From: Sinorhizobium glycinis
Lineage (GTDB): Bacteria > Pseudomonadota > Alphaproteobacteria > Rhizobiales > Rhizobiaceae
Assembly (NCBI RefSeq): GCF_001651865.1
Contig: NZ_LPUX01000060.1
Location: 372,001-436,000, forward strand
Direction of reading: 5' to 3'
DNA: 64,000 bases
Part shown: piece by piece, positions 19,587 to 29,604 of the stretch
How positions within the stretch are numbered: the first letter of the stretch is position 1
Layout: the number at the start of each line of letters is the position of its first letter
Notes under the pieces: generated by a model
Databases searched by the model: none
Told to the model about the DNA's origin: nothing
What the model saw: only the letters and a program-made list of their open reading frames with translations
Made by a program: the position numbers and the translations under genes

Positions 19587-20453
19587 TCAGCCTTGCGCGT
19601 CGCTTGTGGTCATCACGGTGTAGAAGATCCACGACAAGAGCAGGATGATGAGGAAGTAGATGATCGAAAGGGCTGCGGCGGGGCCGAGGTCGAACTGGCC
19701 GATCGCCATCTTGACGAGATCGATCGACAGGAAGGTCGTCGAGTTGCCCGGGCCGCCGCCGGTGACGACGAACGGTTCCGTATAGATCATGAAACTGTCC
19801 ATGAAGCGCAGCAGGAAGGCGATCAGCAGGACGCGCTTCATCTTCGGCAGCTGGATGTAGCGGAACACCGACCAGCGCGAAGCGCCGTCGATCTTGGCGG
19901 CCTGGTAATAGGCGTCCGGGATCGACACGAGACCAGCGTAGCAGAGCAGCACGACGAGGCTCGTCCAGTGCCAGACGTCCATGACGATCAGCGTCACCCA
20001 GGCGTCGATGGGGTTCTGCACGTAGTTGTAGTTGATGCCGAGCGCGGCGAGCGTGCGTCCGAGCAGGCCGATGTCGACGCGGCCGAAGACCTGCCAGATG
20101 GTGCCGACGACGTTCCACGGAATGAGCAGCGGCAGCGCCATCAGCACCAGGCAGATCGGTACGCCGATGCCCTTCTTCGGCATGTTGAGGGCGATGACGA
20201 TGCCGAGCGGGATCTCGATCGCCAGGATGATCGCCGAAAAGATCAGGTTGCGGGTGAGCGCGTCCCAGAAGCGGTCGGATTCGAGCACATCCATGAACCA
20301 GTCGGTGCCGGCCCAGAAGAACTCGTTATTACCGAAGGTGTCCTGCACCGAATAGTTGACGACGGTCATCAGCGGGATCACGGCCGAGAAGGCGACGAGC
20401 ACCAGAACCGGCAGGACCATGAACCAGGCCTTGTTGTTCCAGGTCTTCTCCAT
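19587..20453 (-). CDS. glpP: Glycerol ABC transporter, permease GlpP
   Basis: This is a MalF-type inner-membrane permease of 288 residues with six helices and the EAA loop (YYQAAKIDGASRWSVFRYIQLP). The start ATG is one base after the stop of the upstream ATPase gene, so translation is almost certainly coupled. A longer open frame upstream overlaps the ATPase gene in another frame and is not coding. It pairs with GlpQ in the glycerol importer. Confidence 0.9.
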   Translation of the reverse strand: MEKTWNNKAWFMVLPVLVLVAFSAVIPLMTVVNYSVQDTFGNNEFFWAGTDWFMDVLESDRFWDALTRNLIFSAIILAIEIPLGIVIALNMPKKGIGVPICLVLMALPLLIPWNVVGTIWQVFGRVDIGLLGRTLAALGINYNYVQNPIDAWVTLIVMDVWHWTSLVVLLCYAGLVSIPDAYYQAAKIDGASRWSVFRYIQLPKMKRVLLIAFLLRFMDSFMIYTEPFVVTGGGPGNSTTFLSIDLVKMAIGQFDLGPAAALSIIYFLIILLLSWIFYTVMTTSDAQG

Positions 20454-20454
20454 G

Positions 20455-21525
<1,071 letters not shown>

Positions 21526-21546
21526 GGTCTCCTCCCAGCGCCTCCC

Positions 21547-22617
21547 TTATGCTGTCCCGCCGATCGCCCGGCCGTCCGGCCCGAAGGCCATCAGGTGCCG
21601 TGTGTCGACGAAGACCTCGAGGGTCGCGTCCGGTTCGATGTCGTGAACGCCGGGCGCCAGCATGACCCAGCGCGCATCGGCGAAGCCGACGTGAATGAAG
21701 CTTTCCGACCCGGCGATCTCGGAAATCGCCGTCTTGACGGTGAGCGGGTTGCCGCTGCCGTCGGGCCGGCCGAAAGAGATGTGGTGCGGCTGGAAGGCGA
21801 CCGTGCAAGGTCCGTCGGAAACCGTCGCCAGATGACCGGGAACGGAAAGGACCGGCTTACCTTCAAGCGTGAAATGCGATCCCGCTTTCACCAGCGCGAT
21901 CGTGTTGAGCGGCGGATCGGCGAAGGTACGGGCCGTAACGATGTCGACCGGCCGCCGGTAGACGTCGATGGTGCGGCCGAACTGTGTTATGCGGCCTTCG
22001 CTCAACGTAGCCGTATTGCCGCCGAGGAGCAGCGCCTCGGAAGGTTCGGTCGTCGCATAGACGAAGATCGCGCCAGAGGCGGCAAAGATCTTCGGCAGTT
22101 CCTCGCGCAATTCCTCGCGGAGCTTATAGTCGAGATTGGCGAGCGGCTCGTCGAGCAGCACCAGATCGGCATTCTTGACGATGGCGCGAGCCAGCGCGGT
22201 GCGCTGCTGCTGACCGCCGGAGAGATTGAGCGGCGTGCGGTCGAGATAGGGGGTGAGTTTCAGGAGCTCTGCCGCCTTGCGGACCTCCCGGTCGATCGTG
22301 GCACCGTCGGCACCCTTGATGCGCATCGGCGAGGCGATGTTGTCGTAGACCGTCATCGCCGGATAGTTGATGAACTGCTGATAGACCATTGCGACCGAGC
22401 GCTGCTGCACGCGCACGCCGGTAACATCGGCGCCGTCGAAATGGATCGAACCGGAGGCTGGCTTGTCGAGACCGGCCATCAACCGCATCAGCGACGTCTT
22501 GCCGGAGAGCGTCGGGCCGAGCAGCACGTTCAGCGACCCCCGCTCAAGCGCAAGGTCGGTCGGGTGGATATGTGTCTCCCCGCCCACGACCTTGGATATG
22601 TTCTTCATTTCAAGCAT
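21547..22617 (-). CDS. glpS: Glycerol ABC transporter, ATPase GlpS
   Basis: This is the first ATPase of the importer, 356 residues from the chosen ATG (MLEMKNISKVV), which has TGGAG six bases upstream; a GTG four codons earlier is the alternative. It shows Walker A GPTLSGKTSL (an unusual form lacking a second Gly), signature LSGGQQQR, Walker B LVLLDEPLANLD and a C-terminal TOBE-like domain. In the position of the H-loop histidine the sequence reads VYATTEPSEAL, so the histidine is missing, while the partner GlpT keeps its His but has a divergent signature. This complementarity suggests an asymmetric ATPase pair. Confidence 0.9.
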   Translation of the reverse strand: MLEMKNISKVVGGETHIHPTDLALERGSLNVLLGPTLSGKTSLMRLMAGLDKPASGSIHFDGADVTGVRVQQRSVAMVYQQFINYPAMTVYDNIASPMRIKGADGATIDREVRKAAELLKLTPYLDRTPLNLSGGQQQRTALARAIVKNADLVLLDEPLANLDYKLREELREELPKIFAASGAIFVYATTEPSEALLLGGNTATLSEGRITQFGRTIDVYRRPVDIVTARTFADPPLNTIALVKAGSHFTLEGKPVLSVPGHLATVSDGPCTVAFQPHHISFGRPDGSGNPLTVKTAISEIAGSESFIHVGFADARWVMLAPGVHDIEPDATLEVFVDTRHLMAFGPDGRAIGGTA

Positions 22618-22657
22618 CGAATTCTCCACCCAGCCATCGGCTTTCAGTTGCAGGACA

Positions 22658-24175
22658 TCAGGCGGCGGCGCTGGCCGCGTCCCGCATGTATTCCTCCAGT
22701 TCCGCGGCTTCCGCTCGCGACAGCTTCAGGCCCAGCTTTGTCCGGCGCCAAAGCACGTCCTCCGCGCGCAACGCCCATTCCTGTGCTATCAGCCAATCGA
22801 CCTCGGCCGCATAGAGATCCGACCCGAAGCGCCTTCCAAGGTCGGCCTCGCTTGCGGCATTGTCGAGCAGCCTTGCGGCATGCGTGCCGTAAAGCCGGAC
22901 CAGCCGGCGAGCGTGTGAAACAGCGAGAAAAGGGTAGCGCGCCTTCAACTTCTCGACCTCTGCCTCGTAACCGCTGGCGGGAAAATGCCCGCCCGGCAGG
23001 CGCGACGCCGCCGTCCATTTATCGCCCTTGGTGCCGATCGCCTCGCCGATCTTCTCGAGCGCCGATTCCGCCAGCCGTCTATAGGTCGTGAGCTTGCCGC
23101 CGAAGACGTTGAGCAACGGCGCCTGGCCGTTCTGATCCTCGAGGCGCAGGACATAGTCGCGCGTCGCCTCCTGCGCCTTGCTTGCCCCGTCGTCATAGAG
23201 CGGGCGAACCGCCGAATAGGTCCAGACGATATCGTCCTTGGTCACCGGCTCGCTGAAATATTCGCTCGCCGACGTGCAGAGATAATCGATCTCGGCGTCG
23301 CTGATGCGCACCTCGGCCGGATTGCCGGCAAAATCCCGGTCGGTCGTGCCGATCAGCGTGAAATCGTCCTGGTAAGGAATGGCGAACATGATCCGCCCGT
23401 CCGGGTTCTGGAAGAAATAGGCGCGCGGATCGTCGAACTTCTTCTTCACGACGATATGGCTGCCCTGGACCAGACGGACATTGCGGACATCGTCCTTGCC
23501 GATCGTGTCGGCGAGTACCCGGTCCACCCATGGCCCGGTGGCGTTGACCAGCATGCGGGCGCGGAGGGTTTCGCGCTTGCCCGTAAGCGTGTCCTCGGTT
23601 TCGATGGCCCAGCGTCCGTTGTCGCGGCGGGCCGAGACGACGCGGGTGCGGGCCATGATCCTTGCGCCGCGGTCGGCGGCATCTCGGGCGTTCAGCACCA
23701 CGAGCCGGGCGTCGTCGACCCAGCCGTCGGAATATTCGAAGGCCTTGGTGAAGAGTCGCTTCAGCGGCGCGCCGGCCGGATCGCGGGTCATGTCCAGCGT
23801 GCCCGTGGCCGGCAACAGCTTGCGCCCGCCGATATGGTCGTAGAGGAACAGGCCGAGGCGGATCAGCCAGGCGGGGCGCGGGCCCCCCTTGTGGTAGGGG
23901 AGAACGAAGCGCATCGGCCAGATGACGTGCGGCGCCATCGCCCAGAGCACTTCGCGCTCCATGAGCGCCTCGCGCACCAGCCGGAACTCGTAATGTTCGA
24001 GATAGCGCAGGCCGCCATGGATGAGCTTGGTGGAGCCGGACGAGGTGCCGGAGGCGAAGTCGTCCATTTCGGCGAGCGCCACCGAATATCCCCGGCCGAC
24101 CGCATCACGCGCAATGCCGCATCCGTTGATGCCGCCGCCTATGACAAAGACGTCGAAGATTGCCTGCTCTGACAC
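22658..24175 (-). CDS. glpD: Glycerol-3-phosphate dehydrogenase (FAD), GlpD
   Basis: This is the flavoprotein that oxidises glycerol-3-phosphate to dihydroxyacetone phosphate and passes electrons to quinone at the inner membrane. The 505-residue length is normal. The N-terminal FAD-binding loop is DVFVIGGGINGCGIARDA, followed by SSGSTKLIHGGLRYLEHYEF, a GlpD signature. The preferred start is a GTG giving VSEQAIFDVF, with GGAGGGG eight bases upstream; an in-frame start at 24208 is less well supported. It is the first gene of the glp structural operon and faces clustered GlpR-like operator sites upstream. Confidence 0.95.
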   Translation of the reverse strand: MSEQAIFDVFVIGGGINGCGIARDAVGRGYSVALAEMDDFASGTSSGSTKLIHGGLRYLEHYEFRLVREALMEREVLWAMAPHVIWPMRFVLPYHKGGPRPAWLIRLGLFLYDHIGGRKLLPATGTLDMTRDPAGAPLKRLFTKAFEYSDGWVDDARLVVLNARDAADRGARIMARTRVVSARRDNGRWAIETEDTLTGKRETLRARMLVNATGPWVDRVLADTIGKDDVRNVRLVQGSHIVVKKKFDDPRAYFFQNPDGRIMFAIPYQDDFTLIGTTDRDFAGNPAEVRISDAEIDYLCTSASEYFSEPVTKDDIVWTYSAVRPLYDDGASKAQEATRDYVLRLEDQNGQAPLLNVFGGKLTTYRRLAESALEKIGEAIGTKGDKWTAASRLPGGHFPASGYEAEVEKLKARYPFLAVSHARRLVRLYGTHAARLLDNAASEADLGRRFGSDLYAAEVDWLIAQEWALRAEDVLWRRTKLGLKLSRAEAAELEEYMRDAASAAA

Positions 24176-24190
24176 CGTGATTTCCCCTCC

Positions 24191-24270
24191 ACTTTTCGCA
24201 ATGCACAAATTTATGCAATCGCGAAAGTGAAGGCAGTTAAAACGAAAACATTTCGAATGTCAAACGAATG
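24191..24270. promoter_or_regulatory. GlpR-like operator cluster ahead of glpD
   Basis: The region between glpD and glpR is AT-rich and contains several copies of an AACGAAA/TTTCG motif: ACTTTTCGCAATG, TCGCGAAAGTGA, AAAACGAAAAC and CAAACGAATG. ACTTTTCGC and GCGAAAGT form a near-perfect inverted repeat. These resemble the TTTCGTTT-type half sites used by GlpR/DeoR repressors and are also found upstream of glpR. Confidence 0.6.
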
Positions 24271-24304
24271 TTTCCCGAATCTGGCGGGATCCATTCGGAT
24301 GCGG

Positions 24305-25069
24305 TCACTCCTCGGTCTCGACCAGCTTGACGCCCTGCTCGGAACAGATTTTGCGAACATTTTCAACGATGCAGCGATCGGTGATGAAGGTCTGGACTTG
24401 GGAAATGTGGCCGATCCGCACCGGCGCGGTGCGTTCGAATTTCGTCGAATCGGATACCAGGATGACGTGGCGCGCATTGGCGATGATCGCCTGCGCGACT
24501 TTCACCTCGCGATAATCGAAATCGAGAAGCGCGCCATCGTGGTCGATGGCCGAGGCGCCGATGACGGCGAAATCGACCTTGAACTGCCTGATGAAATCGA
24601 CCGCCGCCTCGCCGACGATGCCGCCGTCCGAACCGCGCACCACGCCGCCGGCGATCACCACCTCGATCGAGGGAAAGACACGCAACCGATTGGCGACATT
24701 GATATTGTTGGTGATGACCATCAGTTCCCTGTGGTCGAGAAGCGCCTCGCCAACCGCTTCGGTGGTGGTGCCGATATTGATGAAGAGCGAGGCGTTGTCG
24801 GGGATGAGGGCAGCGGCGGCGCGGCCGATCGCCTGCTTTTCCGTCGCGGCGATCTGGCGGCGGGCGTCGTATTTCACGTTCTCCTTGCCGCTCGGAAAGA
24901 TCGCGCCGCCGTGGATGCGGTTGAGCACCCTGGCATCGCAGAGGTCGTTCAGATCCTTGCGGATCGTCTGCGGCGTCACCGAAAAACGCTGGGCGAGTTC
25001 CTCGACGAGCACGCGGCCTTCGGCCTTTGCCAGGTCCAGAATCTCCGCTTGCCGTCCGGTGAGATACAT
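24305..25069 (-). CDS. glpR: DeoR family repressor of glycerol genes, GlpR
   Basis: This is a 254-residue DeoR-family regulator. The N-terminal helix-turn-helix reads RQAEILDLAKAEGRVLVEEL and TPQTIRKDLNDL, and the C-terminal sugar-phosphate sensing domain has the conserved DNASLFINIGTTTEAVGEAL and later DFAVIGASAID. GlpR proteins release DNA when they bind glycerol-3-phosphate. It lies 129 bp upstream of glpD on the same strand, with AACGAAA-type repeats both before it and between it and glpD, so it probably represses itself and the glp operon. Confidence 0.92.
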   Translation of the reverse strand: MYLTGRQAEILDLAKAEGRVLVEELAQRFSVTPQTIRKDLNDLCDARVLNRIHGGAIFPSGKENVKYDARRQIAATEKQAIGRAAAALIPDNASLFINIGTTTEAVGEALLDHRELMVITNNINVANRLRVFPSIEVVIAGGVVRGSDGGIVGEAAVDFIRQFKVDFAVIGASAIDHDGALLDFDYREVKVAQAIIANARHVILVSDSTKFERTAPVRIGHISQVQTFITDRCIVENVRKICSEQGVKLVETEE

Positions 25070-25084
25070 GCTTCGCTCCCTCTG

Positions 25085-25119
25085 TTTTCGTTTTCTTTCA
25101 TAATATGCAAAAACGAAAG
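25085..25119. promoter_or_regulatory. GlpR-like operator ahead of glpR
   Basis: TTTTCGTTTTC and, about 14 bp on, AAAAACGAAAG form an imperfect inverted repeat of the same motif seen upstream of glpD. It lies 16 bp before the glpR start, consistent with autoregulation; the divergent SDR gene begins 129 bp to the other side and may share this control. Confidence 0.6.
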
Positions 25120-25248
25120 CCGCGCAATTTCAGAATCAGCGCTTGGTTGTGATTTAGACTTCGACTGCGGCGGTCGCCGAAACCGACCGTTGCAATCCAC
25201 CTTGCGATGCGCCAGCGTGGTTTTTTCGAGAGGGAGGAAGGCAAGCCC

Positions 25249-26019
25249 ATGTATCATCCGGCCTTGTTCAAGGGCATGAATGTGGTGGTGACCGGCGCCG
25301 GTCGCGGCATCGGTCTCGAAGTCGCCCGGCAATTCCTCGATTGCGGTGCGCGGGTGCTGGTCCATGTCGGCCGGACGACTGCCGGTGCGCGCCCGGATTT
25401 TCTCGAACTGGCGGCGGCGGAAGGCAGGGCGTTCCTTTCGGCGGCGGATTTTATTGCGGCCGGCGGCGTCGAGGTGCTTGCCGACGAGGTGAGGAACCGC
25501 TTCGACAGCCTCGACGTGCTCGTCAACAATGCCGGCACCATGGTCGGTCGCTTTGCGGCAGCTGACCTGACCGACGACGAGTACCGAACGATCGTCCAGC
25601 TCAACCAGACCTCGGTGGTGGAGATGACCCGGGCGATGCTGCCGCTGTTGCGCAAGGGCTCGCACCCGGCGGTCGTCAACACCGTGTCGATCTCGGCACG
25701 CTCCGGCGGCAGCGCCGGCTCGTCGATCTATTCCGCCACCAAGGCCTTTGTTTCGACCTATTCCAAGGCGCTGGCGCGCGAACTGGCGCCGGACGGGATC
25801 CGCGTCAATTGCGTTTCGCCCGGGACGATCACCACCGATTTCCACGAGCGCTACTCGACACCCGACAAGCTCGAGGCGACCCGCAAGTCGATCCCGCTCG
25901 GGCGGCTCGGCACCGCCGAGGATTGCGCGCCTGCCTATCTGTTCCTCGCCTCGCATGCGCTTTCCGGCTATATCACCGGCCAGGTGCTGGAGGTGAATGG
26001 TGGCCAGCTCATCTGCTAG
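25249..26019 (+). CDS. Short-chain dehydrogenase/reductase (SDR)
   Basis: This is an SDR oxidoreductase of 256 residues with the TGxxxGIG cofactor loop (VTGAGRGIGLEVA), the NNAG motif (VLVNNAGTM) and the catalytic YxxxK (IYSATKAF, with the Ser upstream in TVSISARSGG). The C-terminal LGRLGTAEDCAPAYLFLAS and VNGGQL are typical of classical SDRs acting on small alcohols or sugars. The preferred ATG (MYHPALF) has GGAGG upstream; an in-frame ATG at 25207 would add 14 residues. It is divergent from glpR, so a substrate related to glycerol or polyols is a fair guess, but no direct evidence exists. Confidence 0.88.
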   Translation: MYHPALFKGMNVVVTGAGRGIGLEVARQFLDCGARVLVHVGRTTAGARPDFLELAAAEGRAFLSAADFIAAGGVEVLADEVRNRFDSLDVLVNNAGTMVGRFAAADLTDDEYRTIVQLNQTSVVEMTRAMLPLLRKGSHPAVVNTVSISARSGGSAGSSIYSATKAFVSTYSKALARELAPDGIRVNCVSPGTITTDFHERYSTPDKLEATRKSIPLGRLGTAEDCAPAYLFLASHALSGYITGQVLEVNGGQLIC

Positions 26020-26038
26020 GGAAGATATGCGCGTTTTG

Positions 26039-26208
26039 CCCCTCATCCGCCTGCCGGTCCCTTCTCCCCGCACGCGGGGAGAAGGGAGATGCCGCCCCGT
26101 CCAAGTCCCCTCTCCCCGCCTGCGGGGAGAGGCTGCGGCGCCTCAGTCCCCTCTCCCCGCAGGCGGGGAGAGGGTTAGTCCTCGGGTTAAACCCGAGGAG
26201 AGGGGCGA
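26039..26208. repeat. RIME-like palindromic mosaic
   Basis: This is a compound of at least three GGGGAGA palindromes: CTTCTCCCCGC...GCGGGGAGAAG, then CTCTCCCCGCC...GCGGGGAGAG twice. It is followed by the short hairpin CCTCGGGT-TAA-ACCCGAGG. It is longer than the copies at 6576 and 56915 and fills the space between the SDR gene and the LysR gene. Confidence 0.85.
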
Positions 26209-26268
26209 ACCCCGCGTGCGGATGAGCATTGGAGCAAGGGGCGGTGCCCATCTGCTCAAAGGCCAGGC

Positions 26269-27165
26269 ATGATCGACAAGCTGGAATTCTTTCTCGTCCT
26301 CGCCCGTGAACGGCATTTCGGCCGTGCGGCGGAGGAATGCGGCGTGACGCAACCGACGCTGTCGGCGGCGATCCGCCAGCTCGAGGATCAGCTCGGCGTC
26401 ATCCTGGTCAATCGCGGCTCACGCTTTCAGGGCCTGACGCCCGAAGGCCAGCGGGTGCTCGAATGGGCGCGGCGGATCGTCGGCGATACGCGCACCATGC
26501 GCGAGGAGATGCGGGCGGCGCGCAAGGGCTTGTCCGGTCACATCCGGCTTGCGGCGATCCCGACGACGCTGTCGATGGTGCCGATGATCACCGCGCCGTT
26601 TCAGGAGAAGCATCCGGACGTGACCTTTTCGGTGCTGTCGACCACCTCGCTGCAGATCCTGGCGCTGCTCGAAAATCTCGAGATCGACGCGGGGCTCACC
26701 TATCTGGAGAACGAGCCGCTTGGCCGCGTCACCAGCGTGCCGCTGCAGATCGAGCAATATCACCTGGTTACCGCCGCCGGCACGCCGCTGTCGGATCGCA
26801 AAAGCGTGACCTGGAAAGAGGTTAGCAATATTCGGCTTTGTCTATTGACGGCCGATATGCAGAACCGGCGCATCATCAATCAGCACTTTGCCGAAGCCGG
26901 TGCGGTTGCCAGTCCGACGCTCGAATCGAACTCGATGATCGTGCTTTTCTCCCACGTCCGGACCGGGCGATGGGCGAGCATCATGCCCTACAACGTCGCG
27001 AAATCATTCGGTTTTCACGAGGACATCCGGTTGATTCCGATCGTCGAACCGGACGTGCGTCACACGGTCGGCCTGGTCGCGACCTATCGTGAGCCGTTTA
27101 CGCCACTGGTCTCGGCGTTGCTGCACGAGGCGCGCATGCTCAGCGAGCGCAACGTCGATCAATAG
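26269..27165 (+). CDS. LysR family regulator, probably of formate dehydrogenase
   Basis: This is a 298-residue LysR-type regulator. The N-terminal winged helix is KLEFFLVLARERHFGRAAEE and TQPTLSAAIRQLEDQLGV, followed by an effector domain with GHIRLAAIPTTLSMVP. LysR proteins activate nearby genes on binding a small effector. It lies 177 bp upstream of fdsG on the same strand, as the fdsR regulator does in other bacteria that have the soluble NAD-dependent formate dehydrogenase. The link with formate is inferred from position only. A CGATCAATAGATTTTTTCTATCG palindrome-like region overlaps its stop. Confidence 0.9.
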   Translation: MIDKLEFFLVLARERHFGRAAEECGVTQPTLSAAIRQLEDQLGVILVNRGSRFQGLTPEGQRVLEWARRIVGDTRTMREEMRAARKGLSGHIRLAAIPTTLSMVPMITAPFQEKHPDVTFSVLSTTSLQILALLENLEIDAGLTYLENEPLGRVTSVPLQIEQYHLVTAAGTPLSDRKSVTWKEVSNIRLCLLTADMQNRRIINQHFAEAGAVASPTLESNSMIVLFSHVRTGRWASIMPYNVAKSFGFHEDIRLIPIVEPDVRHTVGLVATYREPFTPLVSALLHEARMLSERNVDQ

Positions 27166-27342
27166 ATTTTTTCTATCGACTGACGGAACAGCATTATTGA
27201 CCCTTCTGCCCTTAAGCGCGAAGCTTGTTGCCTGTGCAGAGACCGAAGAGGCTCCGACTCTGCAGCAGCGCATGAAATCTAGCGTGTAGCGATCCAGCAA
27301 GACCTTGATTGCGACGCGCCGCGAGCCGGGAGGGCTCTTCGG

Positions 27343-27822
27343 GTGAACATTCATCTGCCTGGCGCAGACGTGACCGAGCGGACGCTGGCGATTGTCGGCG
27401 AACTCAAGGGGCTGGAAGGCCCGCTTCTGCCGATCCTGCACGAAATCCAGGACGAGTTCGGCTATGTGCCGCAGGAATGCCTGCCGGTGATCGCCCGCGA
27501 ACTCAACCTGTCGCGCGCCGAAGTCTATGGCGTCGTCACCTTCTATCATGATTTTCGCGAACATCCGGCTGGGCGCCATGTACTGAAGCTCTGTCGCGCC
27601 GAAGCCTGTCAGTCGATGGGCGGTGACCGGCTCGCCGAACGCGCCAAGGCGCTGCTCGGCATCGACTTCCACGAGACGACGCCGGACGGCGCCGTGACGC
27701 TCGAGCCCGTCTACTGTCTCGGGCTCTGTTCCTGCTCGCCGTCGGCGATGCTCGACGGCGAGGTGCATGCCCGGCTTGACGAGGCGGAAATCGAGGCGCT
27801 GGTCGCGGAGGCACGCCGATGA
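27343..27822 (+). CDS. fdsG: NAD-dependent formate dehydrogenase, gamma subunit
   Basis: This is the small electron-transfer subunit of the soluble molybdenum formate dehydrogenase FdsABG, related to NuoE. The 159-residue protein has the thioredoxin-like [2Fe-2S] motif with cysteines at about 84 and 89 (LCRAEACQ) and 125 and 129 (CLGLCSCSPS). The start is GTG, with GGGAGGG eight bases upstream. It passes electrons between FdsA and FdsB. Its stop overlaps the fdsB start in ATGA, so synthesis of the two subunits is coupled. Confidence 0.94.
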   Translation: MNIHLPGADVTERTLAIVGELKGLEGPLLPILHEIQDEFGYVPQECLPVIARELNLSRAEVYGVVTFYHDFREHPAGRHVLKLCRAEACQSMGGDRLAERAKALLGIDFHETTPDGAVTLEPVYCLGLCSCSPSAMLDGEVHARLDEAEIEALVAEARR

Positions 27823-29375
27823 CCGTGAAGATCTACATTCCGCGTGATGCCGCAGCGATTGCGCTCGGCGCCGAAAAGGTGGCGACGGCGATGGCCGAGG
27901 CGATCGCCGCCCGCGGTCTCGATGCGACGATCGTCCGCAACGGCTCGCGCGGCATGCACTGGCTGGAGCCGCTGGTCGAAGTCGAAACCGCCGAGGGCCG
28001 CATCGCCTACGGTCCGGTGCAGACACGCGACGTCGCTTCGCTTCTCGATGCAGGGCTCACCTCGGGTGCCGCGCACCCGCTGTGTCTTGGCAAGACCGAG
28101 GATATCCCCTTCCTCAAGCAGCAGACGCGGCTGACCTTCGCCCGCTGCGGCGTCATCGATCCGCTGTCGCTTGACGATTACCGCGCCCATGGCGGCTTGC
28201 GCGGCCTTGAAAGGGCTATCTCGATGCAGCCGGCGGCGATCGTCGCCGAGGTCACCGAAAGCGGCCTGCGCGGTCGCGGCGGGGCCGGCTTCCCGACCGG
28301 CATCAAGTGGAAGACCGTGCTCGAGGCCGAGGGCGCGCAGAAATACATCGTCTGCAACGCCGACGAGGGCGACAGCGGCACCTTCGCCGACCGGATGATC
28401 ATGGAGGGCGATCCCTTCGTGCTGATCGAAGGCATGGCGATCGCCGGCATCGCCACCGGCGCGACCAAGGGTTACGTCTATACCCGTTCCGAATATCCGC
28501 ATGCCATTGCCGCCATGAGCGCCGCGATCGAGATCGCGCGTGCCGCCGGCGTGCTCGGCCAATCGGTGCTCGGCTCGACGCATGCCTTCGACATGGAAGT
28601 CCGCACCGGCGCCGGCGCCTATGTCTGCGGCGAGGAGACCTCTCTCCTGAACAGTCTCGAAGGCAAGCGAGGGCTGGTGCGCGCCAAACCGCCGCTGCCG
28701 GCCCACAAGGGTCTGTTCGACTGTCCGACCGTCATCAACAACGTGATCTCGCTCGCCTCGGTGCCGGTCATCATGGACAAAGGTGCCGCTTACTATCGCG
28801 ATTTCGGTATGGGGCGGTCGCGCGGCACGATCCCGATCCAGATTGCCGGCAACGTCAAGCATGCCGGCCTTTATGAAATCGCCTTCGGCCTGACGCTCGG
28901 CGAGATCGTCGACGTGATCGGCGGCGGCACGGCGAGCGGCCGGCCGGTCAAGGCGGTGCAGGTGGGCGGTCCGCTCGGGGCCTATTTCCCACGGGCACTC
29001 TTCGACACGCCCTTCGACTACGAGGCCTTCGCGGCAAAGGACGGGCTGATCGGCCATGCCGGCATCGTCGTCTTCGACGACACGGCCGACATGCTGAAGC
29101 AGGCCCGCTTCGCCATGGAATTCTGCGCGGTCGAGAGCTGCGGCAAGTGCACGCCCTGCCGCCTCGGCTCGACGCGCGGCGTCGAGGTCGCGGACAAGAT
29201 CGCCGCCGGCATCGAGCCGGAAAAGAACCGCGAGCTGCTCGCCGATCTCTGCAACACGATGAAGTTCGGTTCGCTCTGCGCGCTCGGCGGCTTCACGCCC
29301 TATCCGGTGATGAGCGCCATGACGCATTTCCCGGAGGATTTCAAGCCGGCGCCAAGGGTGGAGGCTGCGGAATGA
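27819..29375 (+). CDS. fdsB: NAD-dependent formate dehydrogenase, beta subunit
   Basis: This is the NuoF-like diaphorase subunit that holds FMN and reduces NAD+. The 518-residue protein has an N-terminal ferredoxin-like domain of about 110 residues, the GLRGRGGAGFPTG NADH-binding motif near 150, the FMN loop (CNADEGDSGTFADR) and the [4Fe-4S] motif ESCGKCTPCRLGS with a distal Cys in FGSLCALGGF. It overlaps fdsG by four bases. A RIME-like element lies between it and fdsA, a 229-bp gap in an otherwise tight operon. Confidence 0.95.
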   Translation: MTVKIYIPRDAAAIALGAEKVATAMAEAIAARGLDATIVRNGSRGMHWLEPLVEVETAEGRIAYGPVQTRDVASLLDAGLTSGAAHPLCLGKTEDIPFLKQQTRLTFARCGVIDPLSLDDYRAHGGLRGLERAISMQPAAIVAEVTESGLRGRGGAGFPTGIKWKTVLEAEGAQKYIVCNADEGDSGTFADRMIMEGDPFVLIEGMAIAGIATGATKGYVYTRSEYPHAIAAMSAAIEIARAAGVLGQSVLGSTHAFDMEVRTGAGAYVCGEETSLLNSLEGKRGLVRAKPPLPAHKGLFDCPTVINNVISLASVPVIMDKGAAYYRDFGMGRSRGTIPIQIAGNVKHAGLYEIAFGLTLGEIVDVIGGGTASGRPVKAVQVGGPLGAYFPRALFDTPFDYEAFAAKDGLIGHAGIVVFDDTADMLKQARFAMEFCAVESCGKCTPCRLGSTRGVEVADKIAAGIEPEKNRELLADLCNTMKFGSLCALGGFTPYPVMSAMTHFPEDFKPAPRVEAAE

Positions 29376-29401
29376 TGGCAGCGACGGCATATCGAGCTTT
29401 G

Positions 29402-29537
29402 CCCCTCACCCTAGCCCTCTCCCCGCTCGCGGGGAGAGGGGACACCCCCCTTGCGGTGGCGGCGGTTGAGCAGGACGGCGCGGCATATCCCTTCTCCCCG
29501 CCTGCGGGGAGAAGGTGGCGGCAGCCGGATGAGGGGC
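29402..29537. repeat. RIME-like element inside the fds operon
   Basis: This is a two-palindrome element of the same type as at 6576 (GCCCCTCACCCTAGCCCTCT... to GCCGGATGAGGGGC). It sits between fdsB and fdsA. Inside an operon it could stabilise the upstream mRNA end or reduce read-through into fdsA. Confidence 0.85.
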
Positions 29538-29604
29538 AGGCGCCGGTATCAGCGGCGGAGGGTAAGCCCGCTCCCGTGAACGTATCTTCCCAGGAGGCCC
29601 GTTA

